The notes beneath the pieces were generated by a model. The model had not been told where the DNA came from. It worked only from the letters and a program-made list of their open reading frames with translations, and made no database searches. A program made the position numbers and the translations under genes. DNA of 48,217 nt from positions 1-48,217 of the forward strand of contig JABIZD010000069.1 in the NCBI GenBank assembly GCA_018666555.1, written 5' to 3'. Below, one piece after another: positions 7,763 to 15,967 of the stretch. Within the stretch, counting starts at the first letter, position 1, and every line of letters begins with the position of its first letter. Origin of the DNA: Gammaproteobacteria bacterium (GTDB taxonomy: Bacteria > Pseudomonadota > Gammaproteobacteria > Pseudomonadales > Azotimanducaceae).

Positions 7763-7855
7763 CGCCATTACAGCAGGCTGTTCATCGCCGTTACAGCAGG
7801 CTGTTCATCGCCGTTACAGCAGGCTGTTCATCGCCGTTACAGCAGGCTATCCATC
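7751..7855 (+). repeat. 23-bp tandem repeat (four copies plus a degenerate fifth) at the 3' end of etfA
   Basis: Direct repeats begin at 7751, 7774, 7797 and 7820, each starting CAGGCTGTTC and ending TTACAG. The last three are identical and the first differs by one base. A fifth, degenerate copy begins at 7843 and runs into the etfA coding sequence. The etfA stop codon (7837-7839) lies inside the fourth copy. The last codons of etfA (Asp-Ser-Leu-Leu-stop) are the minus-strand reading of the same unit with two changes. The array therefore looks like repeated duplication of the etfA tail, including its stop codon. Each unit contains CAGC-N2-GCTG. Confidence 0.85.
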
Positions 7856-8766
7856 TCAGGCACAGCATCAAACAAGTCGGCCACTAAACCATAATCAGCC
7901 ACCTGGAATATCGGCGCGTCTTCATCCTTGTTAATGGCAACGATCACTTTGCTGTCTTTCATACCTGCAAGATGCTGTATAGCGCCACTGATACCAACGG
8001 CGATATATAAATCCGGGGCAACGATCTTACCGGTCTGGCCAACCTGCATGTCATTGGCAACGAAGCCAGCATCAACTGCGGCTCTGGACGCACCAATTGC
8101 GGCGCCCAGTTTATCGGCGACACTTTCAAGCAAGGCGAAGTTTTCCCCATTCTGCATCCCTCTGCCACCAGAGATGATGATACTGGCTGCAGTTAGTTCT
8201 GGCCTTTCAAGTTCTACTACATCCTCTCTGAGCCAACTAGACACAGCGGCATCTTTTACCACATCAATAGACTCAACATCGGCCGAACCACCCTCCTCTG
8301 CCACTGGATCAAAAGCGGTACCGCGAACAGTTAACACTTTAACCGTATCGTCCGACTGAACCGTAGCAATAGCATTACCTGCGTAAATAGGCCGTTGGAA
8401 AGTATCCGGGGACTCAACGGACATGATGTCTGATATCTGCGCCACATCGAGCAATGCCGCCACTCTGGGCATGAAGTTCTTACCTGAGGTGGTCGTCGCA
8501 GTCATAATATGCGAGTAATCGGACGCCAGCTCAACGATCAGTTCGGCCAGGTTCTCCGCCAGTGCATGTCCGTATACTGCATCATCAGCAACCAGCACCT
8601 TGCTGACACCTTCTATACTAGCAGCCGCCTCGGCCGCGGCGGCGCAGGCTTCACCAGCAATTAACAGGTGAATCTCACCGCCGATCTGCTGGGCTGCCGC
8701 AACAACCACTCGTGTTGGTAGTTTAACTATTTGATTATCGTGTTCTGCAACGACAAGAATACTCAT
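7837..8766 (-). CDS. etfA: Electron transfer flavoprotein subunit alpha
   Basis: FAD-binding large subunit of the electron transfer flavoprotein, which accepts electrons from acyl-CoA dehydrogenases and passes them to ETF-ubiquinone oxidoreductase. The 309-residue product has the ETF alpha N-terminal domain ([34 protein letters not shown] is read in segments here). It also has the signature FAD domain: [45 protein letters not shown] and [23 protein letters not shown]. The start overlaps the etfB stop by four bases (ATGA). The 3' end lies inside a 23-bp tandem repeat array, which does not alter the conserved domain. Confidence 0.97.
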   Translation of the reverse strand: MSILVVAEHDNQIVKLPTRVVVAAAQQIGGEIHLLIAGEACAAAAEAAASIEGVSKVLVADDAVYGHALAENLAELIVELASDYSHIMTATTTSGKNFMPRVAALLDVAQISDIMSVESPDTFQRPIYAGNAIATVQSDDTVKVLTVRGTAFDPVAEEGGSADVESIDVVKDAAVSSWLREDVVELERPELTAASIIISGGRGMQNGENFALLESVADKLGAAIGASRAAVDAGFVANDMQVGQTGKIVAPDLYIAVGISGAIQHLAGMKDSKVIVAINKDEDAPIFQVADYGLVADLFDAVPEMDSLL

Positions 8767-9515
8767 GAAATCACCTTTGCTTCGTTTCTTAATTTATCAA
8801 CCAGCTCTTCAACTGATTCGACCTTAATCCCTGCTTTTCGCTCAGCCGGCGGCTCTACTTTGAGCGTCCTGACTCGAGGCGTCACATCAACTTGCAGTTC
8901 CGACGGTGTATACACATCAACTTGCTTTTTCTTGGCTTTCATAATGTTAGGCAGTGAAGCGTAACGAGGCTCATTTAATCGCAGGTCAGTCGTTACAACT
9001 GCAGGCAGGCTTACCTTAATGGTTTCAAGACCACCATCGACTTCCCTGGTGACGGTAGCAAAGTCATCATCGAGATCAATTTCAGAGGCGAATGTTGCCT
9101 GGGAAATACCAGCTAAAGCGGCTAGCATCTGACCCGTCTGGCTATTATCTCCATCAATGGCCTGCTTACCCGTAATGATCAGTTTGGGTTGCTCTTTATC
9201 AACGATCGCTTTCATCACCTTTGCAATTCCCAATGGCTGCATGTCCTCATCAGTCTCAACTAGAATTCCGCGGTCGGCTCCAAGTGCAAGCGCTGTCCTG
9301 ATTTGCTCCTGGCAATTAGTCGCACCAACAGACAAGACAATAACCTCCTCTGCTTTGCCTGCTTCTTTTAGACGAACCGCTTCTTCAATGGCAATTTCAT
9401 CAAAGGGATTTACCGACATTTTAACGTTATTAAGGTCGACTCCGGTTTGATCCTTCAATACCCGGATGCTGACGTTATAGTCAACTACACGTTTTGCTGT
9501 AACCAGAATTTTCAT
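8763..9515 (-). CDS. etfB: Electron transfer flavoprotein subunit beta
   Basis: AMP-binding small subunit of the electron transfer flavoprotein. Starting at the ATG at 9515 gives 250 residues, the normal family length, and the canonical opening [25 protein letters not shown] six bases upstream supports this start over a 20-residue extension from 9575. Family signatures present include [45 protein letters not shown] and the C-terminal [21 protein letters not shown] region. First gene of the etfBA operon, divergent from ETF-QO. Confidence 0.97.
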   Translation of the reverse strand: MKILVTAKRVVDYNVSIRVLKDQTGVDLNNVKMSVNPFDEIAIEEAVRLKEAGKAEEVIVLSVGATNCQEQIRTALALGADRGILVETDEDMQPLGIAKVMKAIVDKEQPKLIITGKQAIDGDNSQTGQMLAALAGISQATFASEIDLDDDFATVTREVDGGLETIKVSLPAVVTTDLRLNEPRYASLPNIMKAKKKQVDVYTPSELQVDVTPRVRTLKVEPPAERKAGIKVESVEELVDKLRNEAKVIS

Positions 9516-9572
9516 GGAAACCCTCTGTTTCAATAGGAAAAGGACTATCCTAGTGCCTAAGATAGCATGCCT

Positions 9573-9598
9573 CAAAAACGGCGTATTCTGCCGCTTTG
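9573..9598. promoter_or_regulatory. Imperfect palindrome in the etfB/ETF-QO divergent region
   Basis: CAAAAACGGC and GCCGCTTTG form an inverted repeat separated by seven bases, located 57 bases upstream of the etfB start and about 170 bases upstream of the divergent ETF-QO gene. The size and symmetry would suit a dimeric repressor such as the TetR-type regulators that often control fatty-acid oxidation genes. It could equally be a 5'-UTR hairpin. No regulator can be named. Confidence 0.3.
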
Positions 9599-9769
9599 CT
9601 GCACTTTTATCAAGCGGGTTTTAATGACATCAGCACGATCGATACTAATTAATATGGTCAGCTTACCGACATTCTGAGCGTTATCCCCTGCAATCAATGA
9701 AACTAATTTCCATTCGGATACTGTTTTTTTTACAATAGGCTTTTATCCAGTACATTTTAGGAGTTAGAC

Positions 9770-11431
9770 GTGCAACGAGAATCCATGGAGTTTGACATTG
9801 TCGTCGTCGGTGGTGGCCCAGCTGGCCTATCCACTGCAATTAAGTTTGCACAGTTAGCGGCGGATGGTGATCAGGAATTAACGGTCTGCCTGGTCGAGAA
9901 AGGCTCAGAGATAGGAGCACATATTTTGTCGGGCGCGGTAGTTGAACCAACCGCCTTGAACGAGCTCTTCCCGGACTGGCAGGAAATGGGGGCTCCTTTG
10001 ACCAATCCGGTCACGCAGGACGATGTCTATCTACTCAGTGACCAGAATCAGGGCATGCGTCTTCCCGGGCTATTTATCCCAAAGGCACTTCATAACGAAG
10101 GTAACTACGCAACCAGCCTGGCAAACTTATGCCGTTGGCTCGGTGAACAGGCGGAGCAACTGGAAGTCAATATATTTCCTGGATTCGCTGCCTGTGAAGT
10201 CCTGTATCACGATGATGGTTCGGTCAAGGGTATCGCTACCGGCGATATGGGTGTTGCCGCATCTGGAGAACAAAAATCGAGTTTCGAACCTGGCTATGAG
10301 CTTCATGCAAAATACACCGTTTTTGCAGAAGGCTGCCGCGGCCATCTCGGTAAACAACTAATCGAAAAGTTCGACCTAGATAAAGATTCAGACACCCAAC
10401 ACTACGGGATTGGCTTCAAGGAAATATGGGATATTGAACCCGCCAGGCATGTCCCTGGCAAAGTGCTGCATACGGTTGGATGGCCTCTAGGGTTTGCGCC
10501 CGGAGGAACGCTGGGAGGCTCCTATCTTTATCACCTCGAAAACAACCAGGTCGCTATCGGATTGATCATCGACCTGGGCTACAGTAACCCCCACTTGTCT
10601 CCATACGACGAATTTCAGCAATTCAAGCATCACAAGTTCATACGCAAATATCTTGAAGGCGGTAAACGCATAGCCTATGGGGCTCGTGCTGTCGCCAAAG
10701 GCGGATTTCAGGCTCTGCCTAAACTAACTGTACCCGGCGCGCTTCTGGTAGGAGATGACGCTGGATTTCTGAATAATTTAAAACAAAAAGGAACCCACAC
10801 TGCGATGAAGTCAGGCATGCTGGCTGCAGAGGCAATTTACCAGGCTTTATCAAGCGGCTCTGAAGGTAGGCAGGAACTGACAGCCTATACCGAACTATAT
10901 AAGCAATCCTGGCTCTATGACGAACTCTATCGCGCGCGCAATACCATGCCTGCGCAGCACAAATTCGGAATGTTTTTAGGCGCCATGTTTGCATGGATTG
11001 ACCAGTATCTATTCCGGGGCCGACTACCCTTTACCTGGAAGGACCCAACACCGGATTACGCCAAGCTCAAGCCCCAGGATAAATGCAAGAAACCCATCTA
11101 TCCAAAACCGGATGGTTCAATCAGTTTTGACAAATTAAGCTCGGTATTCCTGACCAACACCTCTCATGAGGAAGATCAGCCATGTCACCTCCAGCTCAAA
11201 GACCCCAACATCCCGGTCAATTCTAACCTGCCATTGTATGATGAGCCTGCACAGCGATATTGCCCGGCCGGTGTTTACGAGATTATTACAGAAGCCGATG
11301 CTGGCCCTCGCTTTCAAATTAATGCGCAAAACTGTATACACTGCAAAACTTGCGACATTAAGGATCCAGCGCAAAATATCACCTGGGTTGTACCCGAGGG
11401 AACAGGCGGGCCTAATTACGGTAATATGTAA
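9770..11431 (+). CDS. etfD: Electron transfer flavoprotein-ubiquinone oxidoreductase
   Basis: Membrane-associated FAD and [4Fe-4S] enzyme that reoxidises reduced ETF and reduces ubiquinone. FAD-binding GGGPAGLS lies at about residues 14-21, GSEIGAHILSGAVVEP follows, and GDDAGFLNNLKQKGTHTAMKSG is the second nucleotide-binding motif. The C-terminal ferredoxin-like domain carries CPAGVYE and CIHCKTCDIKDP, which supply the four cluster cysteines. The length of 553 residues is typical. The start is GTG at 9770, with AGGAG six bases upstream; an ATG five codons later has no such site. It is transcribed away from etfBA, its functional partners. Confidence 0.97.
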   Translation: MQRESMEFDIVVVGGGPAGLSTAIKFAQLAADGDQELTVCLVEKGSEIGAHILSGAVVEPTALNELFPDWQEMGAPLTNPVTQDDVYLLSDQNQGMRLPGLFIPKALHNEGNYATSLANLCRWLGEQAEQLEVNIFPGFAACEVLYHDDGSVKGIATGDMGVAASGEQKSSFEPGYELHAKYTVFAEGCRGHLGKQLIEKFDLDKDSDTQHYGIGFKEIWDIEPARHVPGKVLHTVGWPLGFAPGGTLGGSYLYHLENNQVAIGLIIDLGYSNPHLSPYDEFQQFKHHKFIRKYLEGGKRIAYGARAVAKGGFQALPKLTVPGALLVGDDAGFLNNLKQKGTHTAMKSGMLAAEAIYQALSSGSEGRQELTAYTELYKQSWLYDELYRARNTMPAQHKFGMFLGAMFAWIDQYLFRGRLPFTWKDPTPDYAKLKPQDKCKKPIYPKPDGSISFDKLSSVFLTNTSHEEDQPCHLQLKDPNIPVNSNLPLYDEPAQRYCPAGVYEIITEADAGPRFQINAQNCIHCKTCDIKDPAQNITWVVPEGTGGPNYGNM

Positions 11432-11448
11432 ATACAGGCTTTTGAGTT

Positions 11449-12018
11449 CTAACAGCCCATGGCATTAACAAATCGGTTTAGCTGCTGCGGGTCCCGCTGG
11501 CTTCCCAATATGAACATATCTGGATCATTAGCCGCTAGATGTTTGACTAGCAGATAATCATCTGTTTCGAACCTGAGATGGCAATGCTGAACTACCTCAT
11601 CGCTATTTTCGAACACCCCTCGGACCGCTTGAAACCCTGTCACCGTTTCAATATCCATGGCATCGATTGCGCAACTCATCAGCGGCCATTGCAACCGACC
11701 CAGTTGTAACTGATGACTTCTCAACCGGGTGATACCCTTTTTCACCAGGGTACCGGGAAGACCATCAAGATCAGCGAGATATTCCTTGATATCCTGCTCC
11801 CGCAGCAAAGGTCTGCCGCGGTGGTCTTCTTCCAGCAAATGAGCAAGAGAATAGAAATACCAATAACCTTGCCGGGTAGACAGCGGCATGCGCCAGCCTG
11901 TTTCTGCCAGCACAGCGGCCTGCCAAGTGCTGACCTCAAGACGGCTCAGGTCACCTTTCAATAAAGCCTCGATAATTTTCCTGAACTGACCTGAATCAGG
12001 GATCTTGACCAATAACAA
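11449..12018 (-). CDS. Conserved-looking hypothetical protein
   Basis: A 189-residue soluble protein I do not recognise. It has no signal peptide and no membrane segment, and I see no obvious catalytic motif. Visible features are a Leu/Trp-rich N-terminal half with the aromatic cluster GYWYFYSLAHLLEED, then a basic LVKKGITRLRSHQLQLGRLQWPL segment read in two parts. It begins with a TTG at 12018, immediately after the stop of the DUF1285 gene (TAATTG); a second TTG lies two codons later. It is the last gene of a three-gene operon with a DUF1285 protein and a phosphodiesterase, and it ends 17 bases from the convergent ETF-QO gene. Confidence 0.65.
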   Translation of the reverse strand: MLLVKIPDSGQFRKIIEALLKGDLSRLEVSTWQAAVLAETGWRMPLSTRQGYWYFYSLAHLLEEDHRGRPLLREQDIKEYLADLDGLPGTLVKKGITRLRSHQLQLGRLQWPLMSCAIDAMDIETVTGFQAVRGVFENSDEVVQHCHLRFETDDYLLVKHLAANDPDMFILGSQRDPQQLNRFVNAMGC

Positions 12019-12588
12019 TTAGGTTTCCATCAGCCTAGAAAAGTAACCCTCACTCCAAACCCCATACCACAGCGATCCGTCCTGTGCCTCTTCTACAACC
12101 AGGTCCATCAACTGGTAATAAACGTTCCTATTTAAACGCGCCTTGAGGCCCTGCCTGACAGACACATAAGGCAAACATAGCTTGTCCGAACTGCGCGATG
12201 AACTAAATTCCACAGGGTTTGATTCATTAACTTTGACCCGATCACCTACATTGGTGATGATACTCAGAGACTGTTGCCTACCTGATCCTGAGTTTTCCAA
12301 TAGAACACCCTGAAAAGGTACATCCTCAACCACTATTCGGCATTTTTCAGCCGGCGTCACCAGAAAATAATCCTCATCATCGCGCCTTAGAACGCCTGCA
12401 AACAAGCGCACCATACTGGCTCGATCGATGGGGCTATTCATATAGTGCCAGCTGCCATCTTCTTTTATGAGCATCTCAATATCACGGCTGTTTTCTGGAT
12501 GCCACAAATGAACCGGCGGCAGAGGGTTATCTTTAACATGCTCAAGCTGTGCCAGCAGCGCATAAGAAAAGGTATCTGAGGGTTTCAA
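12019..12588 (-). CDS. DUF1285 domain-containing protein
   Basis: 189 residues matching the DUF1285 family pattern: PPVHLWHPENSRDIEMLIKEDGSW, the MNSPIDRASMVRLFAGVLRRDDEDYFLVTPAEK core (given in parts), then VEDVPFQGV. The family is widespread in proteobacteria and has no known biochemical function; it is cytosolic and beta-rich. The start overlaps the upstream phosphodiesterase gene by four bases, and the stop abuts the downstream hypothetical gene, so all three are likely co-translated. Confidence 0.85.
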   Translation of the reverse strand: MKPSDTFSYALLAQLEHVKDNPLPPVHLWHPENSRDIEMLIKEDGSWHYMNSPIDRASMVRLFAGVLRRDDEDYFLVTPAEKCRIVVEDVPFQGVLLENSGSGRQQSLSIITNVGDRVKVNESNPVEFSSSRSSDKLCLPYVSVRQGLKARLNRNVYYQLMDLVVEEAQDGSLWYGVWSEGYFSRLMET

Positions 12589-13070
12589 AATTTAATCACC
12601 TCAGCCTCGAGTGTCTCTAAGTCGACCAGACCAATAGCATTGAGTCCAGGCATCAGCCCGGCACATTCTCCCGGATTGAACAACAGTTGATTGTCATTAA
12701 TTACGTGAGTATATCGATGTGTATGACCATGCAGTAACAAATCAAAATCGGATTCATCCACCATTGAAAACTCAAGCGGGTCATGGACAACGCAAATTCG
12801 CCTTGCCGCCCAATTCAAACAAAACGGCGGATCAACAAAACTGAAACCGAACTTATCGATCATCTCAGTGAGGGATTGGCGTTCCTGGTCATTATTGCCA
12901 AACACACCAAACAAAGGCGCCTTTAGACCCGCTAGCACTTCGATGGTTTTAGCCTGGGTTATATCACCGGTATGCACGACCCGTTCGACACCTGACTCAT
13001 TAAACAACTCGACAATTTTGGCACAATTCTTCAAATTGTTGTGCGTGTCGCTGACGACCCCTATACGCAT
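12585..13070 (-). CDS. YfcE/MJ0936-family metallophosphodiesterase
   Basis: Small calcineurin-like phosphodiesterase (161 residues from the ATG at 13070) expected to bind two divalent metals. All five metal-ligand blocks are visible in order: SDTHNN near the N-terminus, HTGDI, FGNND, VVHD and LLHGHTHRY. Substrates of this family are usually small phosphodiesters or cyclic nucleotides, so the physiological substrate is unknown. The ORF can be extended seven residues to 13091, but GAGAA is correctly placed for the ATG at 13070 and the opening MRIGVVSDTHNN is canonical. First gene of the operon with DUF1285. Confidence 0.88.
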   Translation of the reverse strand: MRIGVVSDTHNNLKNCAKIVELFNESGVERVVHTGDITQAKTIEVLAGLKAPLFGVFGNNDQERQSLTEMIDKFGFSFVDPPFCLNWAARRICVVHDPLEFSMVDESDFDLLLHGHTHRYTHVINDNQLLFNPGECAGLMPGLNAIGLVDLETLEAEVIKF

Positions 13071-13090
13071 AAAAAAATTCTCATAGAACA

Positions 13091-13110
13091 AAGCCGGGCA
13101 AACCCGGCTT
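13091..13110 (-). terminator. Rho-independent terminator after the thiolase gene
   Basis: AAGCCGGG and CCCGGCTT form a perfect 8-bp GC-rich stem with a four-base loop. On the minus strand it is followed by a short T-rich stretch (TTTGTTCT). It lies 33 bases beyond the thiolase stop and just upstream of the phosphodiesterase start, so it would separate the two minus-strand transcription units or attenuate read-through into the second. Confidence 0.7.
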
Positions 13111-13143
13111 CATTAATCCTGCTGTCTGGATTACAAACTGTAA

Positions 13144-14286
13144 TCAGGCGACTTTTTCCAGGATATGGATACCACAGGCTGACCCCAGGCCAATCACGTG
13201 AGTCATCCCCACTTTGGCTCCATCCACCTGGCGGTCTCCGGCTTCGCCTCGCAAGTGCGTACATACCTCATAAATGTTAGCAATGCCTGTAGCTCCAAGG
13301 GGATGACCTTTAGATAATAACCCCCCTGACACGTTAACAGGCACTCGACCGCCCAGCGCCACCTCTCCATCATCAATCATACGCCCAGCTTCACCGTCAG
13401 CACACAGACCAAGATTTTCATAATGCAATATTTCAGCGGTAGCAAAACAATCGTGCAACTCCACCAAGTCAACATCTTCAGGTCCAATACCGGCCATTTC
13501 ATAAGCTTGCTTTGCAGCAATTCTTGTAACCGCATTGACATCAGGCATGACCAGGTCACGATCCGAATAGGGGTCACTGGCTAGTACCGATGCTTTAATC
13601 TTGACTGCTCGGCCCATACCTAACTCTTTAGCTTTCTTTTCAGACACGAGGACCGCGGCGGCCGAACCATCCACGTTCACAGAACACATTAATTTAGTGT
13701 TTGGATATGAAATCATTTCTGCATTCATTACCGTATCCAGCGGCGTTTCAATCTGATACATCGCTTTTGGATTTAAAGTTGAATGATGATGATTCTTGAC
13801 TGAGACCTTGGCAAACTGTTCAAAGGTCGTGCCGTACTTGCGCGCATGTTCCATACCTGCTTCGGCAAAAACTGCTGGCATAGTGCCAGACCCTAATAAG
13901 CCCTCTTTGGGTATACCTTCTCCACCACCACCACCACCTAGCAAACCCCGACCCATCTGTTCAACACCGACAGCCAGAACACAGTCAAACACACCCGCTT
14001 TAATGGACATCCACGCCTCTCTAAAGGCCGTCGCTCCAGTAGCACAAGCATTAGCGCAATTAACCACTGAAATACCTGTCTGGCCAATTTCCTGAAGAAT
14101 ACGTTGCCCTACCATGGCATTCGCCTGGCCAAGATTCCCGCAATAAAGGGCCTGCATATCCTGAATTGTTAAACCGGCATCATCTAAAGCCATTAATGCC
14201 GCCTCCGAACCAATTTGTGGTACGGTTTTTTCCGGAAAGCGGCCAAACTTGATCATATCAACGCCCACTACATAAACATCACTCAT
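13144..14286 (-). CDS. SCP-x-type thiolase / acetyl-CoA acyltransferase family protein
   Basis: 380-residue thiolase-superfamily enzyme of the SCP-x / lipid-transfer type that usually pairs with a DUF35 protein. Seen: the nucleophile-region motif NCANACATGATAF (Cys in the ANACATG block), a Gly-rich loop (GLLGGGGGGEGIPKEG), HDCFATAEI supplying the His, and the C-terminal GGLLSKGHPLGATG plus GLGSACGIH. The likely reaction is thiolytic cleavage or condensation of a beta-ketoacyl-CoA, for example from sterol side chains, branched or medium-chain acids. The substrate cannot be read from sequence. The start is 15 bases downstream of the DUF35 gene, so they form an operon. Confidence 0.9.
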   Translation of the reverse strand: MSDVYVVGVDMIKFGRFPEKTVPQIGSEAALMALDDAGLTIQDMQALYCGNLGQANAMVGQRILQEIGQTGISVVNCANACATGATAFREAWMSIKAGVFDCVLAVGVEQMGRGLLGGGGGGEGIPKEGLLGSGTMPAVFAEAGMEHARKYGTTFEQFAKVSVKNHHHSTLNPKAMYQIETPLDTVMNAEMISYPNTKLMCSVNVDGSAAAVLVSEKKAKELGMGRAVKIKASVLASDPYSDRDLVMPDVNAVTRIAAKQAYEMAGIGPEDVDLVELHDCFATAEILHYENLGLCADGEAGRMIDDGEVALGGRVPVNVSGGLLSKGHPLGATGIANIYEVCTHLRGEAGDRQVDGAKVGMTHVIGLGSACGIHILEKVA

Positions 14287-14301
14287 AATAATCTCCCTTA
14301 C

Positions 14302-14739
14302 TCAAACCGCTGGTTTAAAAAAATAACTGATATAGCTGTTTCCCGCTTTATCCTTGCGACCGAGCGCGTCTCCATAGACCACATCGAGCGCCATATCAAA
14401 TGATAGATTTGCAGGATCAGCTTCTATACCGATCAAATTACCCTTTATTGTTCCCCCTCCGTCTAAGTCTACGATCGCAGAGATATAGGGGACATCAATT
14501 CCTGGAAAACTCCGGTAAACAATGCTGTAGGAATACAACTTGCCTTTGTTCTCTAACCGGGTAGCCTTAAGTTGATCTCGAGCACCACACTTCGAACAAG
14601 TAGATCTGGCACCGAGAAATATCGCATCACAGGCTGAACATTTTAACCCTTCTAGATAAGGGTCTTCGGTTCCCGCACCCTTCAGGTAGGGAACTACAGG
14701 CAATGGACCGTTACTGACCGCTTGCTCCGACATAGTCAT
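14302..14739 (-). CDS. DUF35 Zn-ribbon/OB-fold acyl-CoA-binding protein
   Basis: 145-residue partner protein of thiolases and hydratases. An N-terminal rubredoxin-like Zn ribbon has two CxxC knuckles (CSACD and CSKCG), followed by the OB-fold domain GKLYSYSIVYRSFPGIDVPYISAIVDLDGG (read in pieces) that binds acyl-CoA in characterised homologues. The start could be the ATG at 14739 or two codons later at 14733; GAGAG is better spaced for the second. It lies directly upstream of the SCP-x thiolase, the standard arrangement for a DUF35-thiolase complex. Confidence 0.9.
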   Translation of the reverse strand: MTMSEQAVSNGPLPVVPYLKGAGTEDPYLEGLKCSACDAIFLGARSTCSKCGARDQLKATRLENKGKLYSYSIVYRSFPGIDVPYISAIVDLDGGGTIKGNLIGIEADPANLSFDMALDVVYGDALGRKDKAGNSYISYFFKPAV

Positions 14740-14859
14740 TCTCTCTATTACTTCTGATTACGAACCGTGAAGATTAAACCGCATCTGGGTCAATATTCAA
14801 GTGACAAGAATTTACAGTTATGACATCGTACTCACTTTATTATCCAACATGAGGTTTTT

Positions 14860-15432
14860 ATGGCTCGCTACCTTACCTTTTCCGGAAGCCGCAGAGAAGG
14901 ATCGTTCAACACGACGGTTATTAATATCGTATCCAGAGAACTTACCCGGTCAAACCTACAGGTCACTGCGATCTCCTTAGACGATTATGAGTTACCTCTT
15001 TACGAACAACCCACAGAAAAGCAACTCGGTCTTCCTGAGCAAGCAGTTGAACTCAGAAACCTGTTTAAGCAACACGATGGCATTATTATCGGATGTCCGG
15101 AATATAATGGCATCTTGCCTCCGCTTTTACTCAATACACTGACCTGGCTTTCCAGATCACCCGAGGGTCAGCCGGACCTGTCAGTGTTTCAGGGAAAACC
15201 TGTCCTGATAACCAGTAGCAGCCCAGGATCACTGGGCGGAATAAGGGCCGCTGCCCATTTAAAATCATTCCTCAGTGGAGTCGGCTGCGTTGTGTACCCT
15301 GAGATGATCATTGTCGCCAATGCCTTCTCTGCATTTAACGATAATGGAGACTTAACTGATGAAAATCTCGGGCGGAAAACAGTCGCCACAATAGAGCAAT
15401 TCCACCAACTGACCAGTAAGATCAGTGCCTGA
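14860..15432 (+). CDS. NADPH-dependent FMN reductase family protein
   Basis: 190-residue flavodoxin-like flavoprotein of the SsuE/ChrR type, expected to bind FMN and use NAD(P)H to reduce quinones, flavins or metal ions. Seen: the phosphate-binding loop GSRREGSFN near residue 9, and the family signature PEYNGILPPLLLNTLTWLSR with ITSSSPGSLGG further on, which contacts the isoalloxazine. A quinone or chromate reductase role is plausible, but the substrate is not defined. The gene stands alone and is divergent from the DUF35-thiolase operon. Its stop overlaps the next ORF by eight bases. Confidence 0.85.
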   Translation: MARYLTFSGSRREGSFNTTVINIVSRELTRSNLQVTAISLDDYELPLYEQPTEKQLGLPEQAVELRNLFKQHDGIIIGCPEYNGILPPLLLNTLTWLSRSPEGQPDLSVFQGKPVLITSSSPGSLGGIRAAAHLKSFLSGVGCVVYPEMIIVANAFSAFNDNGDLTDENLGRKTVATIEQFHQLTSKISA

Positions 15433-15907
15433 TCAACTATGCAACCATAATTGGCACGGCAATGCTGGCGATCATCCGTCCGGCCTGCGAATTTTATACC
15501 TGATAGACGACTGGCAAGGACCAACTGCTGCTATCATCAAATGTCTGCACTGCGCGCTACCCGGCATCATCTGGATGCAAGCCTGGTCCGGAAAGCTGAA
15601 CAGTTTGAGAATTTTCAGTCTGGCCAAGCTGAGAACGAGTACAGTAAAAGTATTTTTAGATAATCAGAACCGGGCCTTTTGCGATCTAGCAAGGCCGTCG
15701 ATGGAGCTGGAGGCTTTAGTTGCCAGTGCTGAGCCCTGTTGCCAGCTATTTGCTCTTGACCTCAATACAGGTCACTTGGGCGAAAATATTTCCTGCGATG
15801 ATTGGTCAAAAATCAGTTATCAATCGTGGCAACTGGGCTTGCCTTATCAGGCTTACTGGCAGCAGCGTTTTTCTTTACCCCCTGACTCTGTCATCGGGTC
15901 TAGCTGA
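15425..15907 (+). CDS. Hypothetical protein overlapping the FMN reductase gene
   Basis: 160-residue ORF starting at a GTG inside the last codons of the FMN reductase gene. I recognise no family. The second half (VKVFLDNQNRAFCDLARP, then LFALDLNTGHLGE and QLGLPYQAYWQQRFSLP) has a protein-like composition with no low-complexity stretch, and no competing ORF on either strand fills the region. The first 20 residues are less convincing, and the true start may be further in. It is a probable gene of unknown function, convergent with the CDF transporter. Confidence 0.45.
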   Translation: MPDQLCNHNWHGNAGDHPSGLRILYLIDDWQGPTAAIIKCLHCALPGIIWMQAWSGKLNSLRIFSLAKLRTSTVKVFLDNQNRAFCDLARPSMELEALVASAEPCCQLFALDLNTGHLGENISCDDWSKISYQSWQLGLPYQAYWQQRFSLPPDSVIGSS

Positions 15908-15967
15908 AGCAAATCGTTGTATGGCGAACAGGTAAAATGAGCTGAACTACCCCCACATCAAGCAGGA

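Noticed and set aside
7751-7855. CRISPR-like array next to etfA.
   Set aside because: The units are contiguous with no spacers, and there are no cas genes.
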